DNA from: Vibrio porteresiae DSM 19223
Lineage (GTDB): Bacteria > Pseudomonadota > Gammaproteobacteria > Enterobacterales > Vibrionaceae
Assembly (NCBI RefSeq): GCF_024347055.1
Contig: NZ_AP024895.1
Span: 3,348,001-3,412,000 of the forward strand
DNA length: 64,000 bases
Direction of reading: 5' to 3'
Within the stretch, counting starts at the first letter, position 1; the number at the start of each line of letters is the position of its first letter. Under the pieces are notes generated by a model. The model worked only from the letters and a program-made list of their open reading frames with translations. It was not told the DNA's origin and did no database searches. This document shows, in pieces, positions 37,537-46,416 of the stretch. The position numbers were made by a program, and so were the translations under genes.

Positions 37537-39450
37537 ATGAAACGTGTTAGACGCACCCTTATAAGAGCAACGTTGCTGTGGTTGGCGCTTTCCGTCATAC
37601 CGCTTGCTTACTTCTTTTATTTGTCGACAACGGCACACCATTTCTTGCTCAAAGGATTAGAGCAACGTGGTGAGCAATTTTTGTCGTACGTCGATACCCA
37701 AGCAAATCGTACTACCAACCAAATCAAGCAAACGTTTGACGAATTAAGTCACTCTGAGCTGCTGTTGGATTTTGCCAAAGAGCCCAGCGCTCGATTGAAA
37801 CACTATCTGATTAATCAATGGTATGTCACTTCGTATAACTCAACACTGTTTTATCAATTACGTTATCTAGATAAAGTGGGTAATGAATTGATTCGCGTTG
37901 ATTATACACAGAGTAGCCCTTTCCCATTTATCGTCCCTGATAGCCAACTTCAGGCCAAAGGTCACCGTGATTATTTTCGTTATGCTCAGCAACTTAAACC
38001 TGGTGAGGAAGGACTATTTGGTATCGATTTAGAATATGAACATGAGAAGCCAGTCATTCCATATAAACCGGGATTACGCCTCATCATGCCTGTCGATAGC
38101 CCTTCTGAGCGGCTGGGTTATTTTATTGCCAATTTGGATGTATTAGCCGTCATTCGTCAAATGACACACAATACCCAAAATTTGGCGGTAGATTTCGTTG
38201 ATAACGATGGCTTTTACATTATTAGTAGCGCCCCATCTAAGCTGTTTGGTGATCTGATCTTTGAAAGAGCATCGAATAATTTGCCCAGCGATAATCCGGA
38301 ATTATGGAAAAAGATCAAGGAACAGCCTAATCGCCAGGGCACATTTTTCAGTAATAATGACGGGCTTTTTATCTATCAGCCCTTTGTCAATTCGCTCTTC
38401 ACCAATTCAGGGACGCTGAATCTCGTTACCAGTTACCCCGGAGCATACGTCATGGCAATGTTCCATGAACGTGACAATATCATTCGCTCTGATGCGATCG
38501 TTATCTGGTTATTGCTCGGGCTCTTTTCAATCGTTTTTGCGCTGTATTGGGAAACCTATCGCCAGATAAAAATGGATCGAACCTATGCCGAATATGCCAT
38601 AGAAAATGGCATGGCGATTGTGTTAACCGATCAAAACCACACTATTTTACGTGCTAACAATCAATTTGCCGATTTAGTCGGTATCTCCCCTGCGCGCTTA
38701 TTAGGACAAAACCTACTCTATTTCCAACCAACAAAAGAGAAACAAGCCCTTATTACCGAAGCCTTGAGTAACACTAATGAGTGGCAAGGAGAATTTGTCC
38801 TTAAATCGCCCAATGGCGATGAAATGATATGCCAAACCATCATTAAAACTCTGTTCAACAAAATTAAACGCGTTCAATATTACGTCTACTCCTTTGCGGA
38901 TATCTCTGAGCATCATAATGAAATAATGGAGCTGAAAGAAAAAAGTGAGCGCGACCCAACCACCTCACTTTGGAATAAGAAAAAGTTTGAACAGACGCTG
39001 ACCTATAATTCACGGTTAAGACAGCGCTATCCCGACCAACCAAACAGTTGCTTAGCGGTACTTGATATTGATTCATTTAAGTCCATTAACGATTCTTTGG
39101 GTCACGCTGTCGGTGACGAGGTCATTCTATATGTTGCAATTCAGCTTAAGTCGTTGATGCGTGATACCGATTTTATTGCACGTATTGGTGGGGACGAATT
39201 TGCCGTCATCATTCAACACAGCAATTTAGATCACGCGGCAAAACTGATGAACCGCATTCGAGTCTCTATTGCCAGCTGGCCAAAACACAATGTCAGCATC
39301 AGTGTGGGCATCGCACAATTGACCGAAGACCCACTAGTCACCTTTAGTAATGCAGACCAAGCACTGTATCGTTCTAAACGTAAAGGCAAAAACTGCGTTT
39401 CTATTCATGGAGTTGAGAAGCTGAGCCTAGTGGAAAACCGTAATCTGTAA
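37537..39450 (+). CDS. Membrane sensor diguanylate cyclase (dCACHE-PAS-GGDEF)
   Basis: 637 residues. Membrane helix about 10-30, periplasmic double-CACHE-like domain about 31-325, second helix about 330-350, PAS domain about 360-475, GGDEF about 480-625. The active site is intact: DPTTSLWNKKKFE start, and RIGGDEF with GGDEF at 551-555. The RxxD inhibitory site (R542-D545, five residues before GGDEF) is present, so c-di-GMP product feedback is expected. No EAL domain. By position it corresponds to the V. cholerae gene before aspA (VC2697 from memory). Ligand unknown. Confidence 0.9.
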   Translation: MKRVRRTLIRATLLWLALSVIPLAYFFYLSTTAHHFLLKGLEQRGEQFLSYVDTQANRTTNQIKQTFDELSHSELLLDFAKEPSARLKHYLINQWYVTSYNSTLFYQLRYLDKVGNELIRVDYTQSSPFPFIVPDSQLQAKGHRDYFRYAQQLKPGEEGLFGIDLEYEHEKPVIPYKPGLRLIMPVDSPSERLGYFIANLDVLAVIRQMTHNTQNLAVDFVDNDGFYIISSAPSKLFGDLIFERASNNLPSDNPELWKKIKEQPNRQGTFFSNNDGLFIYQPFVNSLFTNSGTLNLVTSYPGAYVMAMFHERDNIIRSDAIVIWLLLGLFSIVFALYWETYRQIKMDRTYAEYAIENGMAIVLTDQNHTILRANNQFADLVGISPARLLGQNLLYFQPTKEKQALITEALSNTNEWQGEFVLKSPNGDEMICQTIIKTLFNKIKRVQYYVYSFADISEHHNEIMELKEKSERDPTTSLWNKKKFEQTLTYNSRLRQRYPDQPNSCLAVLDIDSFKSINDSLGHAVGDEVILYVAIQLKSLMRDTDFIARIGGDEFAVIIQHSNLDHAAKLMNRIRVSIASWPKHNVSISVGIAQLTEDPLVTFSNADQALYRSKRKGKNCVSIHGVEKLSLVENRNL

Positions 39451-39625
39451 ATCAAACTTTCCACTATTGAAAAAAGTGATCCGTCTACTTATTTTCGTCT
39501 TCCAGTTAAAGTATGATTCGCCACGGAAGTCAGGACGAACTCCCCGCAATAATTAAGAAGGGATTCTAGAGACAGAAATGGCTCTTGGTACGGATTTTAT
39601 CAGCATCATTCTCAAAGGATCCTTT

Positions 39626-41077
39626 ATGGCAACCCTAACTAGCACTCCAGAAGCGGTTAAGAAAACCGTTCGTCTTGAAGAAGACTTACTGGGTCAACGT
39701 GAAGTACCGGCAGACGCTTATTACGGTATTCACACTGTACGTGCAATTGAAAACTTCAATATTTCTAAAGTCACTATTTCCGACGTTCCAGAGTTTGTTC
39801 GCGGCATGGTAATGACCAAAAAAGCGGCAGCATTAGCAAACAAGGAATTAGGTGTACTACCTAAAGATATCGCAAATTACATTATCCAAGCGTGTGATGT
39901 GATGCTTCAAACTGGCAAATGCATGGACCAATTCCCTTCGGATGTATTCCAAGGTGGTGCAGGTACGTCAGTTAACATGAACACTAACGAAGTTATTGCC
40001 AACTTGGCACTTGAGTTAATGGGCAAAGAAAAGGGTCAATATGAATTTATTAACCCAAACGATCACGTTAACCGCAGCCAATCCACAAACTGTGCATACC
40101 CAACAGGTTTCCGTATTGCGGTATATAACAGTGTGCAAAAACTGATTGAGTCTATTGAATACCTAAAAGCCGCTTTTGACCTAAAAAGCCAAGAGTTCAC
40201 AGGCATTCTAAAAATGGGTCGTACCCAGTTGCAAGATGCAGTTCCAATGACTGTAGGCCAAGAGTTCCATGCTTGGTCTGTAACAATTAACGAAGAGATC
40301 CGTGCACTGCAATACACGTCCAAATTACTGCTTGAAGTGAACTTGGGTGCAACAGCAATCGGGACTGGTTTGAACACAGCACCTGGTTACCAACAGCTTG
40401 CGGTTAAACACCTAGCAGAAGTAACTGGCCTTGAAGTGGTTCCTGCTGAAGACTTGATCGAAGCAACCTCTGACTGTGGTGCTTACGTGATGACTCACGG
40501 CGCACTAAAACGCCTAGCAGTAAAACTGTCTAAAATCTGTAATGACCTACGTCTGCTCTCTTCTGGCCCTCGTGCAGGTTTGAATGAAATCAACTTGCCA
40601 GAGCTGCAAGCGGGTTCTTCAATCATGCCAGCTAAAGTAAACCCTGTTGTTCCAGAAGTGGTTAACCAAGTGTGCTTTAAAGTACTAGGTAACGACAACA
40701 CCGTTTCTTTCGCGGCAGAAGGCGGCCAATTACAGTTAAACGTAATGGAACCTGTTATCGCACAAAGTATGTTTGAGTCTATCGAACTGCTTTCTAATGC
40801 GTGTGTAAACCTACGCGACAAATGTGTTGATGGCATCACCGTTAACAAAGAAGTGTGTGAAGGTTACGTCTACAACTCTATCGGTATCGTTACTTATCTA
40901 AACCCATACATCGGTCACCACCAAGGCGACATCGTAGGTAAGATCTGTGCTGAAACAGGTAAGAGTGTACGTGAAGTGGTTCTTGAACGCGGTCTGCTGA
41001 CTGCAGAAGAGCTAGATGACATCTTCTCTCCAGAGAACTTGATGCGTCCACAGTACAAAGCAAAACGCTACGAATAA
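39626..41077 (+). CDS. aspA: Aspartate ammonia-lyase
   Basis: Reversible deamination of aspartate to fumarate. 483 residues from MATLTSTPEAVKKTVRLEEDLLG, with AAAGGA six bases before the ATG; an ATG 48 bases earlier is less likely. Signature GSSIMPAKVNPVVPE (flexible SS loop with catalytic Ser) plus TSxNMNxNEV (GTSVNMNTNEVIANLA). Homotetramer. Monocistronic. In anaerobic vibrios it supplies fumarate for respiration. Confidence 0.97.
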   Translation: MATLTSTPEAVKKTVRLEEDLLGQREVPADAYYGIHTVRAIENFNISKVTISDVPEFVRGMVMTKKAAALANKELGVLPKDIANYIIQACDVMLQTGKCMDQFPSDVFQGGAGTSVNMNTNEVIANLALELMGKEKGQYEFINPNDHVNRSQSTNCAYPTGFRIAVYNSVQKLIESIEYLKAAFDLKSQEFTGILKMGRTQLQDAVPMTVGQEFHAWSVTINEEIRALQYTSKLLLEVNLGATAIGTGLNTAPGYQQLAVKHLAEVTGLEVVPAEDLIEATSDCGAYVMTHGALKRLAVKLSKICNDLRLLSSGPRAGLNEINLPELQAGSSIMPAKVNPVVPEVVNQVCFKVLGNDNTVSFAAEGGQLQLNVMEPVIAQSMFESIELLSNACVNLRDKCVDGITVNKEVCEGYVYNSIGIVTYLNPYIGHHQGDIVGKICAETGKSVREVVLERGLLTAEELDDIFSPENLMRPQYKAKRYE

Positions 41078-41093
41078 GTACGATTTGTTCAAG

Positions 41094-41118
41094 AAAACCT
41101 CCTTCGGGAGGTTTTTTT
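41094..41118 (+). terminator. Terminator of aspA
   Basis: AAAACCTCC-TTCG-GGAGGTTTTTTT, a classic tetraloop terminator. Confidence 0.92.
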
Positions 41119-41239
41119 ATTGTCCTAAGATACTTATTTGACACCCATCCTCTGGACAAATGTTATTCCTTAAGTGCAACTCTTTGCGCTATGATTCATT
41201 CAACTGATTTGAAATAACCTATTGATATAGTGACCTGTC

Positions 41240-43036
41240 ATGACAACGATTCGCCTACTCTCCTCTTGGATTATTCTACTCACCTGTTTTAATGCGTGGG
41301 GAGCGTTTGGCAACCAATCTTCATTCAGCCTCCCGACTCAACAAGAGAGTTTTGTCACTGTCGACGAGGCGTTCAATTTCAGTAGTTATCAGCAAGGAAA
41401 TCAGCTGTATCTCGACTGGCAAATTAAGCCTGGCTATTACCTCTACCAAGAGCGCATGTCGATAACCGCAGATAAGGTCACACTCGGTCAATATGAGATG
41501 CCGACAGCCACTCCTCATCATGATGAATTTTTTGGTGAAGTCCATATTTACACAACACCGACTTCTCTCTCCGTACCTCTTAGCGATTACCAAGCGGGCG
41601 CCACGATCACCGTTAGCTACCAAGGTTGTGCCGAAGCGGGATTTTGCTATCCCCCTGAAACTCGTCATATTAAGATTGCGTCATTTAGTGCAGCGCCATC
41701 AGCTACAGTTTCACCCGCTGCAGCCCCTAAGATGGGCAGCAAAACGAACACTTCATCGTCCACCAGCTCATTATCTCTAGCCCAACAATTGGCTACCCAC
41801 TGGTGGGCACCATTACTGTTTATTTTGTTTGGGATCGGCATGGCGTTTACCCCTTGTGTATTGCCCATGTACCCTATTTTGACCAGCTTGGTATTAGGGC
41901 AAAAATCGCTTTCACCAGGTAAAACATTGGCACTTAGCCTTATTTATGTTCAAGGCATGGCTCTGACTTATACCGTGCTTGGACTGATCGTTGCTAGTGC
42001 CGGCGTGCAGTTCCAAGCAGCACTACAACAACCTGTAGTGCTGATTACTCTGAGTGTGTTGTTCTTACTTTTAGCGGCTTCCATGTTTGGTCTGTTCACC
42101 TTACAACTTCCCAGCAGTTTACAAACCAAACTTACCCAATGGAGCAATCAACAACAAAGCGGTCATGCCCTTGGTGTGTTTGTGATGGGGGCGATTTCCG
42201 GCTTGGTTTGCTCTCCTTGCACCACAGCTCCGCTTTCTGGCGCGCTACTCTATGTTGCTCAATCAGGCGATCTAGTCACCGGAGCCATTACGCTTTACGC
42301 ACTCTCAATTGGGATGGGGATTCCACTTATTCTTGCGGCAATGTTTGGACAACGCCTATTGCCTAAAGCGGGATTGTGGATGAATCACGTCAAAACCCTA
42401 TTTGGTTTTATTCTACTTGCGGCCCCGATTTTTCTTCTCGAACGCATCATTCCAGAAACCTACGTTACGCTCCTTTGGTCACTACTCGGCCTAATTAGCT
42501 TTGCTTGGGTCTATCATGTATTAAGACAAGTGAATGTGGTTCGTTGGTATCACAGCTTACTTACGTTAGTTGCCATATTGGGCTGCTTCTTTTCTGCGCA
42601 AGGGCTTTGGCAGTGGTGGCAAGGAGATAACATCGCCTCGCAACAGAACTCAGTTGCAGCACAAACTCCATCCTTGCCCTTTACCGCCATTACTAACCTT
42701 GATGAGCTAAATCAGCAGCTCAGCTGGGCTAAGCAACAGGGCAAGCCAGTGATGCTCGATTTCTACGCTGATTGGTGTGTCGCTTGCAAAGAGTTTGAAA
42801 AATACTCCTTTAGCACTCCCTTAATTCGCCAACACTTAAGCAACTTTGTGTTACTGCAAATCGATGTCACCGCGAATACTCCAGACCATATTGCTGTGAT
42901 GAAGAAGATGAATGTCTTGGGGCTCCCCACCATTGATTTTTGGAATGCACAAGGAGACCTGCAAAACGCTGCGCGCGTTACCGGATTTATGGAAGCGCCA
43001 CAATTTAATCAGCATCTTTCTCAATTTGAGCTTTAA
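41240..43036 (+). CDS. dsbD: Thiol:disulfide interchange protein DsbD
   Basis: 598-residue transmembrane reductant relay from cytosolic thioredoxin to periplasmic DsbC, DsbG and CcmG. Signal peptide about 1-21; N-terminal periplasmic domain with C130 and C136 (GCAEAGFCYPPE); Ser/Ala-rich linker; eight-helix core with C206 (FTPCVLPMYP) and the matching CSPCTTAPLSG cysteine; C-terminal thioredoxin-like domain with C513-VA-C516 (YADWCVACKEF). All six catalytic cysteines are present. Between aspA and crbR. Confidence 0.96.
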   Translation: MTTIRLLSSWIILLTCFNAWGAFGNQSSFSLPTQQESFVTVDEAFNFSSYQQGNQLYLDWQIKPGYYLYQERMSITADKVTLGQYEMPTATPHHDEFFGEVHIYTTPTSLSVPLSDYQAGATITVSYQGCAEAGFCYPPETRHIKIASFSAAPSATVSPAAAPKMGSKTNTSSSTSSLSLAQQLATHWWAPLLFILFGIGMAFTPCVLPMYPILTSLVLGQKSLSPGKTLALSLIYVQGMALTYTVLGLIVASAGVQFQAALQQPVVLITLSVLFLLLAASMFGLFTLQLPSSLQTKLTQWSNQQQSGHALGVFVMGAISGLVCSPCTTAPLSGALLYVAQSGDLVTGAITLYALSIGMGIPLILAAMFGQRLLPKAGLWMNHVKTLFGFILLAAPIFLLERIIPETYVTLLWSLLGLISFAWVYHVLRQVNVVRWYHSLLTLVAILGCFFSAQGLWQWWQGDNIASQQNSVAAQTPSLPFTAITNLDELNQQLSWAKQQGKPVMLDFYADWCVACKEFEKYSFSTPLIRQHLSNFVLLQIDVTANTPDHIAVMKKMNVLGLPTIDFWNAQGDLQNAARVTGFMEAPQFNQHLSQFEL

Positions 43037-43189
43037 TGTTAAGAAATGAAGTGCGACAGCCTCCACTATAATCAATCAAGCTCATAGCAAAAACCGGATA
43101 GAGTTCAGACTTTTAGCGACAGTACATTGTTGAAAGCAACAAACACGCACATACTTTAATTAACTAAATTGCTAAAAGTGTGTAACGTG

Positions 43190-43819
43190 ATGGAGTCTAA
43201 CTACACCATAATCATCGCTGATGATCATCCACTGTTTCGCAATGCCTTATTCCAATCTGTGCATATGGCTATCAGTGGTGCGAACCTACTGGAAACCGAC
43301 TCTCTAAATGCTCTATTAGAGCTTTTGGAAAAAGAGCCGGACGTTGATCTGCTGCTACTTGACCTAAAAATGCCAGGTGCTAACGGCATGTCAGGCCTTA
43401 TCCAATTACGCGCCGACTACCCCGATTTGCCGATCGTCGTGATTTCCGCCAGTGAAGAATCGTCAGTCGTGACCCAAGTAAAACATTATGGTGCTTTCGG
43501 GTTTATTCCAAAATCCAGCGATATGCGCACTCTGATTTCCGCCCTAAACCAAGTATTGGACGGCGAACCCTATTTTCCACAAGGATTGGTGAACGACACC
43601 ATCCCGACTAATGACCTGGCTGAACGTATCGCCGCATTAACACCGCAACAATATAAAGTGCTGGGAATGCTCTCGGATGGTCTATTGAACAAGCAAATTG
43701 CTTATGAATTGAATGTGTCTGAAGCGACGATTAAGGCACATATGACCGCTATTTTCCGCAAACTTGGCGTTAAAAATCGGACTCAAGCGGTCATACTGCT
43801 TAAAGAAATGAACGATTAG
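43190..43819 (+). CDS. crbR: LuxR/NarL-type response regulator, probable CrbR
   Basis: 209 residues from the ATG at 43190 (a TTG start would add seven). Receiver: acidic pair DD (11-12), phosphoacceptor D58 (LLLLDLKMPGANG). C-terminal LuxR HTH about 145-205 (LTPQQYKVLGMLSDGLLNKQIAYELNVSEATIKAHMTAIFRKLGV). By sequence and by position between dsbD and nhaP2/actP it matches V. cholerae VC2702, CrbR, which with the distant kinase CrbS runs the acetate switch (acs, actP). No kinase is adjacent. Last codons overlap the nhaP2 stop. Confidence 0.8.
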   Translation: MESNYTIIIADDHPLFRNALFQSVHMAISGANLLETDSLNALLELLEKEPDVDLLLLDLKMPGANGMSGLIQLRADYPDLPIVVISASEESSVVTQVKHYGAFGFIPKSSDMRTLISALNQVLDGEPYFPQGLVNDTIPTNDLAERIAALTPQQYKVLGMLSDGLLNKQIAYELNVSEATIKAHMTAIFRKLGVKNRTQAVILLKEMND

Positions 43820-45585
43820 TTAGTCACCACATCATCGGCAGCAACATCACTCTCTTGCTCTTCCTCTTCAGGAGGAAGACGCAAACCTACGCGAGTCACT
43901 TGCCAATCAACCACATCAGCGACAATCCACTGCAGGCCTTGCCATTCGAAATGGTCGCCAAGAACTGGCGTGGTACCCAGATGCTGCATGACCAAATCTT
44001 GCAACGTCATGTCGACATTGAACTCACCTAAGTCCAAACCATAGGTCAGTGCCACATCGTTCAGTTTGGCTTTTACATCCAAGAAGAAGTCACCGAAGAA
44101 ACGGGCTAACGATGCTTTTTCTGGCGCCTCACTAAATAGGTGACTCAAGGCTTCCAAATCTTTCTCTTGAGCAAGCACACATAAGGTGTCACCTTCTTCT
44201 AACTTGGTACTACCAGAAGGGTGCATTAAAGTGTCATCACGAAATACTGCCGCAATACGCGTGCCATCTGGCATGAAAAGATTACGCAGCGGCTCACCGA
44301 TACACCATTTATCCGATTTCAGTTTGTAGATGAACAGCTCCCATTCACTGGTCGGGTAAATTTCCACACCAGTGCGAGAAATTGGCTCGGGTTTTGGTGG
44401 TAGCTCCACTTTCGCTAAGCTCATCGCTTTCGTTAATGTACCGCCTTGCACAATCAGCGACACCATAACCACGAAGAAAGCTAAGTTGAAGTAGAGTTGA
44501 GAATTAGGCAATCCCGCCATCATAGGGAAAACCGCTAAGATAATCGGTACGGCACCACGTAGACCCACCCAAGAGATAAACCATTTCTCACGTGAACTAA
44601 AACTGCGAAATGGCAGCAAACCAATCCATACCGACAGAGGACGAGCTAACACGATCATACCGATTGCCAGCGCCAAGCCTGGTACCGCGATATCAAGCAG
44701 ATTACTTGGCGTGACCAACATCCCTAACACCAAGAACATGCCGATTTGGCTTAGCCATGTCATACCATCAAGCACGTTGAGAATACTATGGCGACTGCGA
44801 GTTGGACGATTACCCAATAACAGGCCAACCAAATAGATAGATAAGATGCCACTGCCACCCAGAGCGTTAGACAGTGCAAACATGATAAGGCCGCCGCTAA
44901 GGGTTAAGATCGAATAAAGGCCTTCAGGTAATGAACTACGGTTGATCACCCACCATAAAATCCAGCCACCAGCCAGCCCCATAAAAGCACCGACACCAAA
45001 TTGCTTAATGAAACTCAAAGCAAAAAATCCAGCACTCATATCGGCAGACGAATGCGCCAATACCGCAATGAAGGTAACCGTTAAGAATACCGCCATCGGA
45101 TCGTTAGTACCGGATTCAATTTCTAGAGTCGCCCCCACCCTTTCATTGAGGCTACGCCCTTTCAATAAAGAGAAAACCGAAGCTGCATCAGTCGAGCCCA
45201 CAATAGCGCCGACCAATAAACCCTGTAGTAAACTCAGGTCAAACAACCACATGGCCAATAGACCAGTGATAAAAGTCGTGATTGCAACACCAATCGTAGC
45301 GAGAGAGACAGAAGGCCAAAATGCCACGCGAAAGCTAGCAACTCGAGTTCGCATACCACCATCAAGCAAAATAATGGCAAGCGCTAAGTTACTCACAAGA
45401 TAAGCAGTGGAATAGCTATCAAATTGGATACCACCTGGACCATCCTCACCCGCCAACATGCCCACAAGCAAAAACAGTAACAGGATAGGAATACCCAATT
45501 TTGAAGACACAGGGCTTAGCATGACGCTCAACGCAATCAGCAATGCACCGATTAAAAAAAAGCTATTGATGGTAATAGCGTCCAC
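43816..45585 (-). CDS. nhaP2: K+(Na+)/H+ antiporter NhaP2 (CvrA)
   Basis: 589-residue CPA1 antiporter that protects against high cytoplasmic potassium at low or neutral pH. I start at GTG 45585 (DAITINSFF...), with GGAG five bases upstream; a TTG five codons earlier lies over that site. About 12 membrane helices with the ion-site pair N161-D162 (IESGTNDPMAV); then a cytoplasmic RCK_C domain about 400-480 and a C-terminal CorC-HlyC-like domain to about 575. Converges with crbR, stops overlapping by four bases. Confidence 0.93.
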   Translation of the reverse strand: MDAITINSFFLIGALLIALSVMLSPVSSKLGIPILLLFLLVGMLAGEDGPGGIQFDSYSTAYLVSNLALAIILLDGGMRTRVASFRVAFWPSVSLATIGVAITTFITGLLAMWLFDLSLLQGLLVGAIVGSTDAASVFSLLKGRSLNERVGATLEIESGTNDPMAVFLTVTFIAVLAHSSADMSAGFFALSFIKQFGVGAFMGLAGGWILWWVINRSSLPEGLYSILTLSGGLIMFALSNALGGSGILSIYLVGLLLGNRPTRSRHSILNVLDGMTWLSQIGMFLVLGMLVTPSNLLDIAVPGLALAIGMIVLARPLSVWIGLLPFRSFSSREKWFISWVGLRGAVPIILAVFPMMAGLPNSQLYFNLAFFVVMVSLIVQGGTLTKAMSLAKVELPPKPEPISRTGVEIYPTSEWELFIYKLKSDKWCIGEPLRNLFMPDGTRIAAVFRDDTLMHPSGSTKLEEGDTLCVLAQEKDLEALSHLFSEAPEKASLARFFGDFFLDVKAKLNDVALTYGLDLGEFNVDMTLQDLVMQHLGTTPVLGDHFEWQGLQWIVADVVDWQVTRVGLRLPPEEEEQESDVAADDVVTN

Positions 45586-46137
45586 TTTCTCTCCTTCCAA
45601 CTGATAATGCGGTAAAACTGGTATTTTTTTAAATAATTAAGGCTGAGCTTTATCTATGCAAGCATGTTGCACATTTGTACATCTCGACTTTAACACACTG
45701 AATGAGGCTTTAGAGATTAGATTACCCTGTTTTATCCCCACCCTTATGTCAATATTTCCCTAAGATGATCAAATTCGCATCTAATGAGATTTTTCCTCTC
45801 GTTTGAGCATGTCCGACACGAGATCTCTTTACCACGCCAAAGCCGAACACATATGCGATCAGTTTCTTTTTAAGTGTATCGTGGATTTACTAAACCGTCG
45901 GCTTATTGACCGATTCCATTTCTCATTATGCGGAAAAAGTCATTATACCTTTGGCTATGTTAACACTTAATTAACAAGATCACTGTCTCACTTTTCTCTC
46001 CAAACCCTTAGAAAGGCACTCATATTCTGCTTTGGTCCACGACTAAAGTTGCACAGATAGTGGCTTTCTTCACTGCTAACATCAATGCGTAACATTATGT
46101 TAACAACCAACTTAGGACAATACTTAAGGAGAAGGCC
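45586..46137. promoter_or_regulatory. Long divergent nhaP2 / DUF485-actP control region
   Basis: 552 bases, AT-rich, no supportable gene. It holds two copies of TATGTTAACA (45956-45965 and 46096-46105), the second 32 bases before the DUF485 start. I see no clear CRP site. Expected to carry acetate-switch control of actP. Confidence 0.5.
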
Positions 46138-46404
46138 ATGTCATTTGAGTCAAGTGAACAAGCACAAGCCTATTGGAAAGAGAACCTTACCTTGATGGGG
46201 ACACTGCTTGCAGTGTGGTTTTTGGTTTCTTACGGCGCTGGCATCCTGTTTGTTGACAACCTCAACGCTATCCAGTTTGGCGGTTTCAAACTGGGCTTTT
46301 GGTTTGCTCAGCAGGGATCGATCTACACCTTTGTCGCCTTAATTTTTATCTACGTGGCCCGAATGAACGCACTAGATAAGAAGTACAACGTACACGAAGA
46401 TTAA
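46138..46404 (+). CDS. yjcH: DUF485 membrane protein (YjcH-like, ActP partner)
   Basis: 88 residues with two membrane helices (about 20-40 and 60-80) and the DUF485 start FESSEQAQAYWKENLTLMGTLLAVWFLVSYGAGILF. In E. coli the homologue lies between acs and actP. Here it is directly before actP with 12 bases between. AAGGAGAAGGCC precedes the ATG. Presumed accessory subunit of the acetate symporter; mechanism unknown. Confidence 0.92.
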   Translation: MSFESSEQAQAYWKENLTLMGTLLAVWFLVSYGAGILFVDNLNAIQFGGFKLGFWFAQQGSIYTFVALIFIYVARMNALDKKYNVHED

Positions 46405-46416
46405 GTGGAGTTTGTT

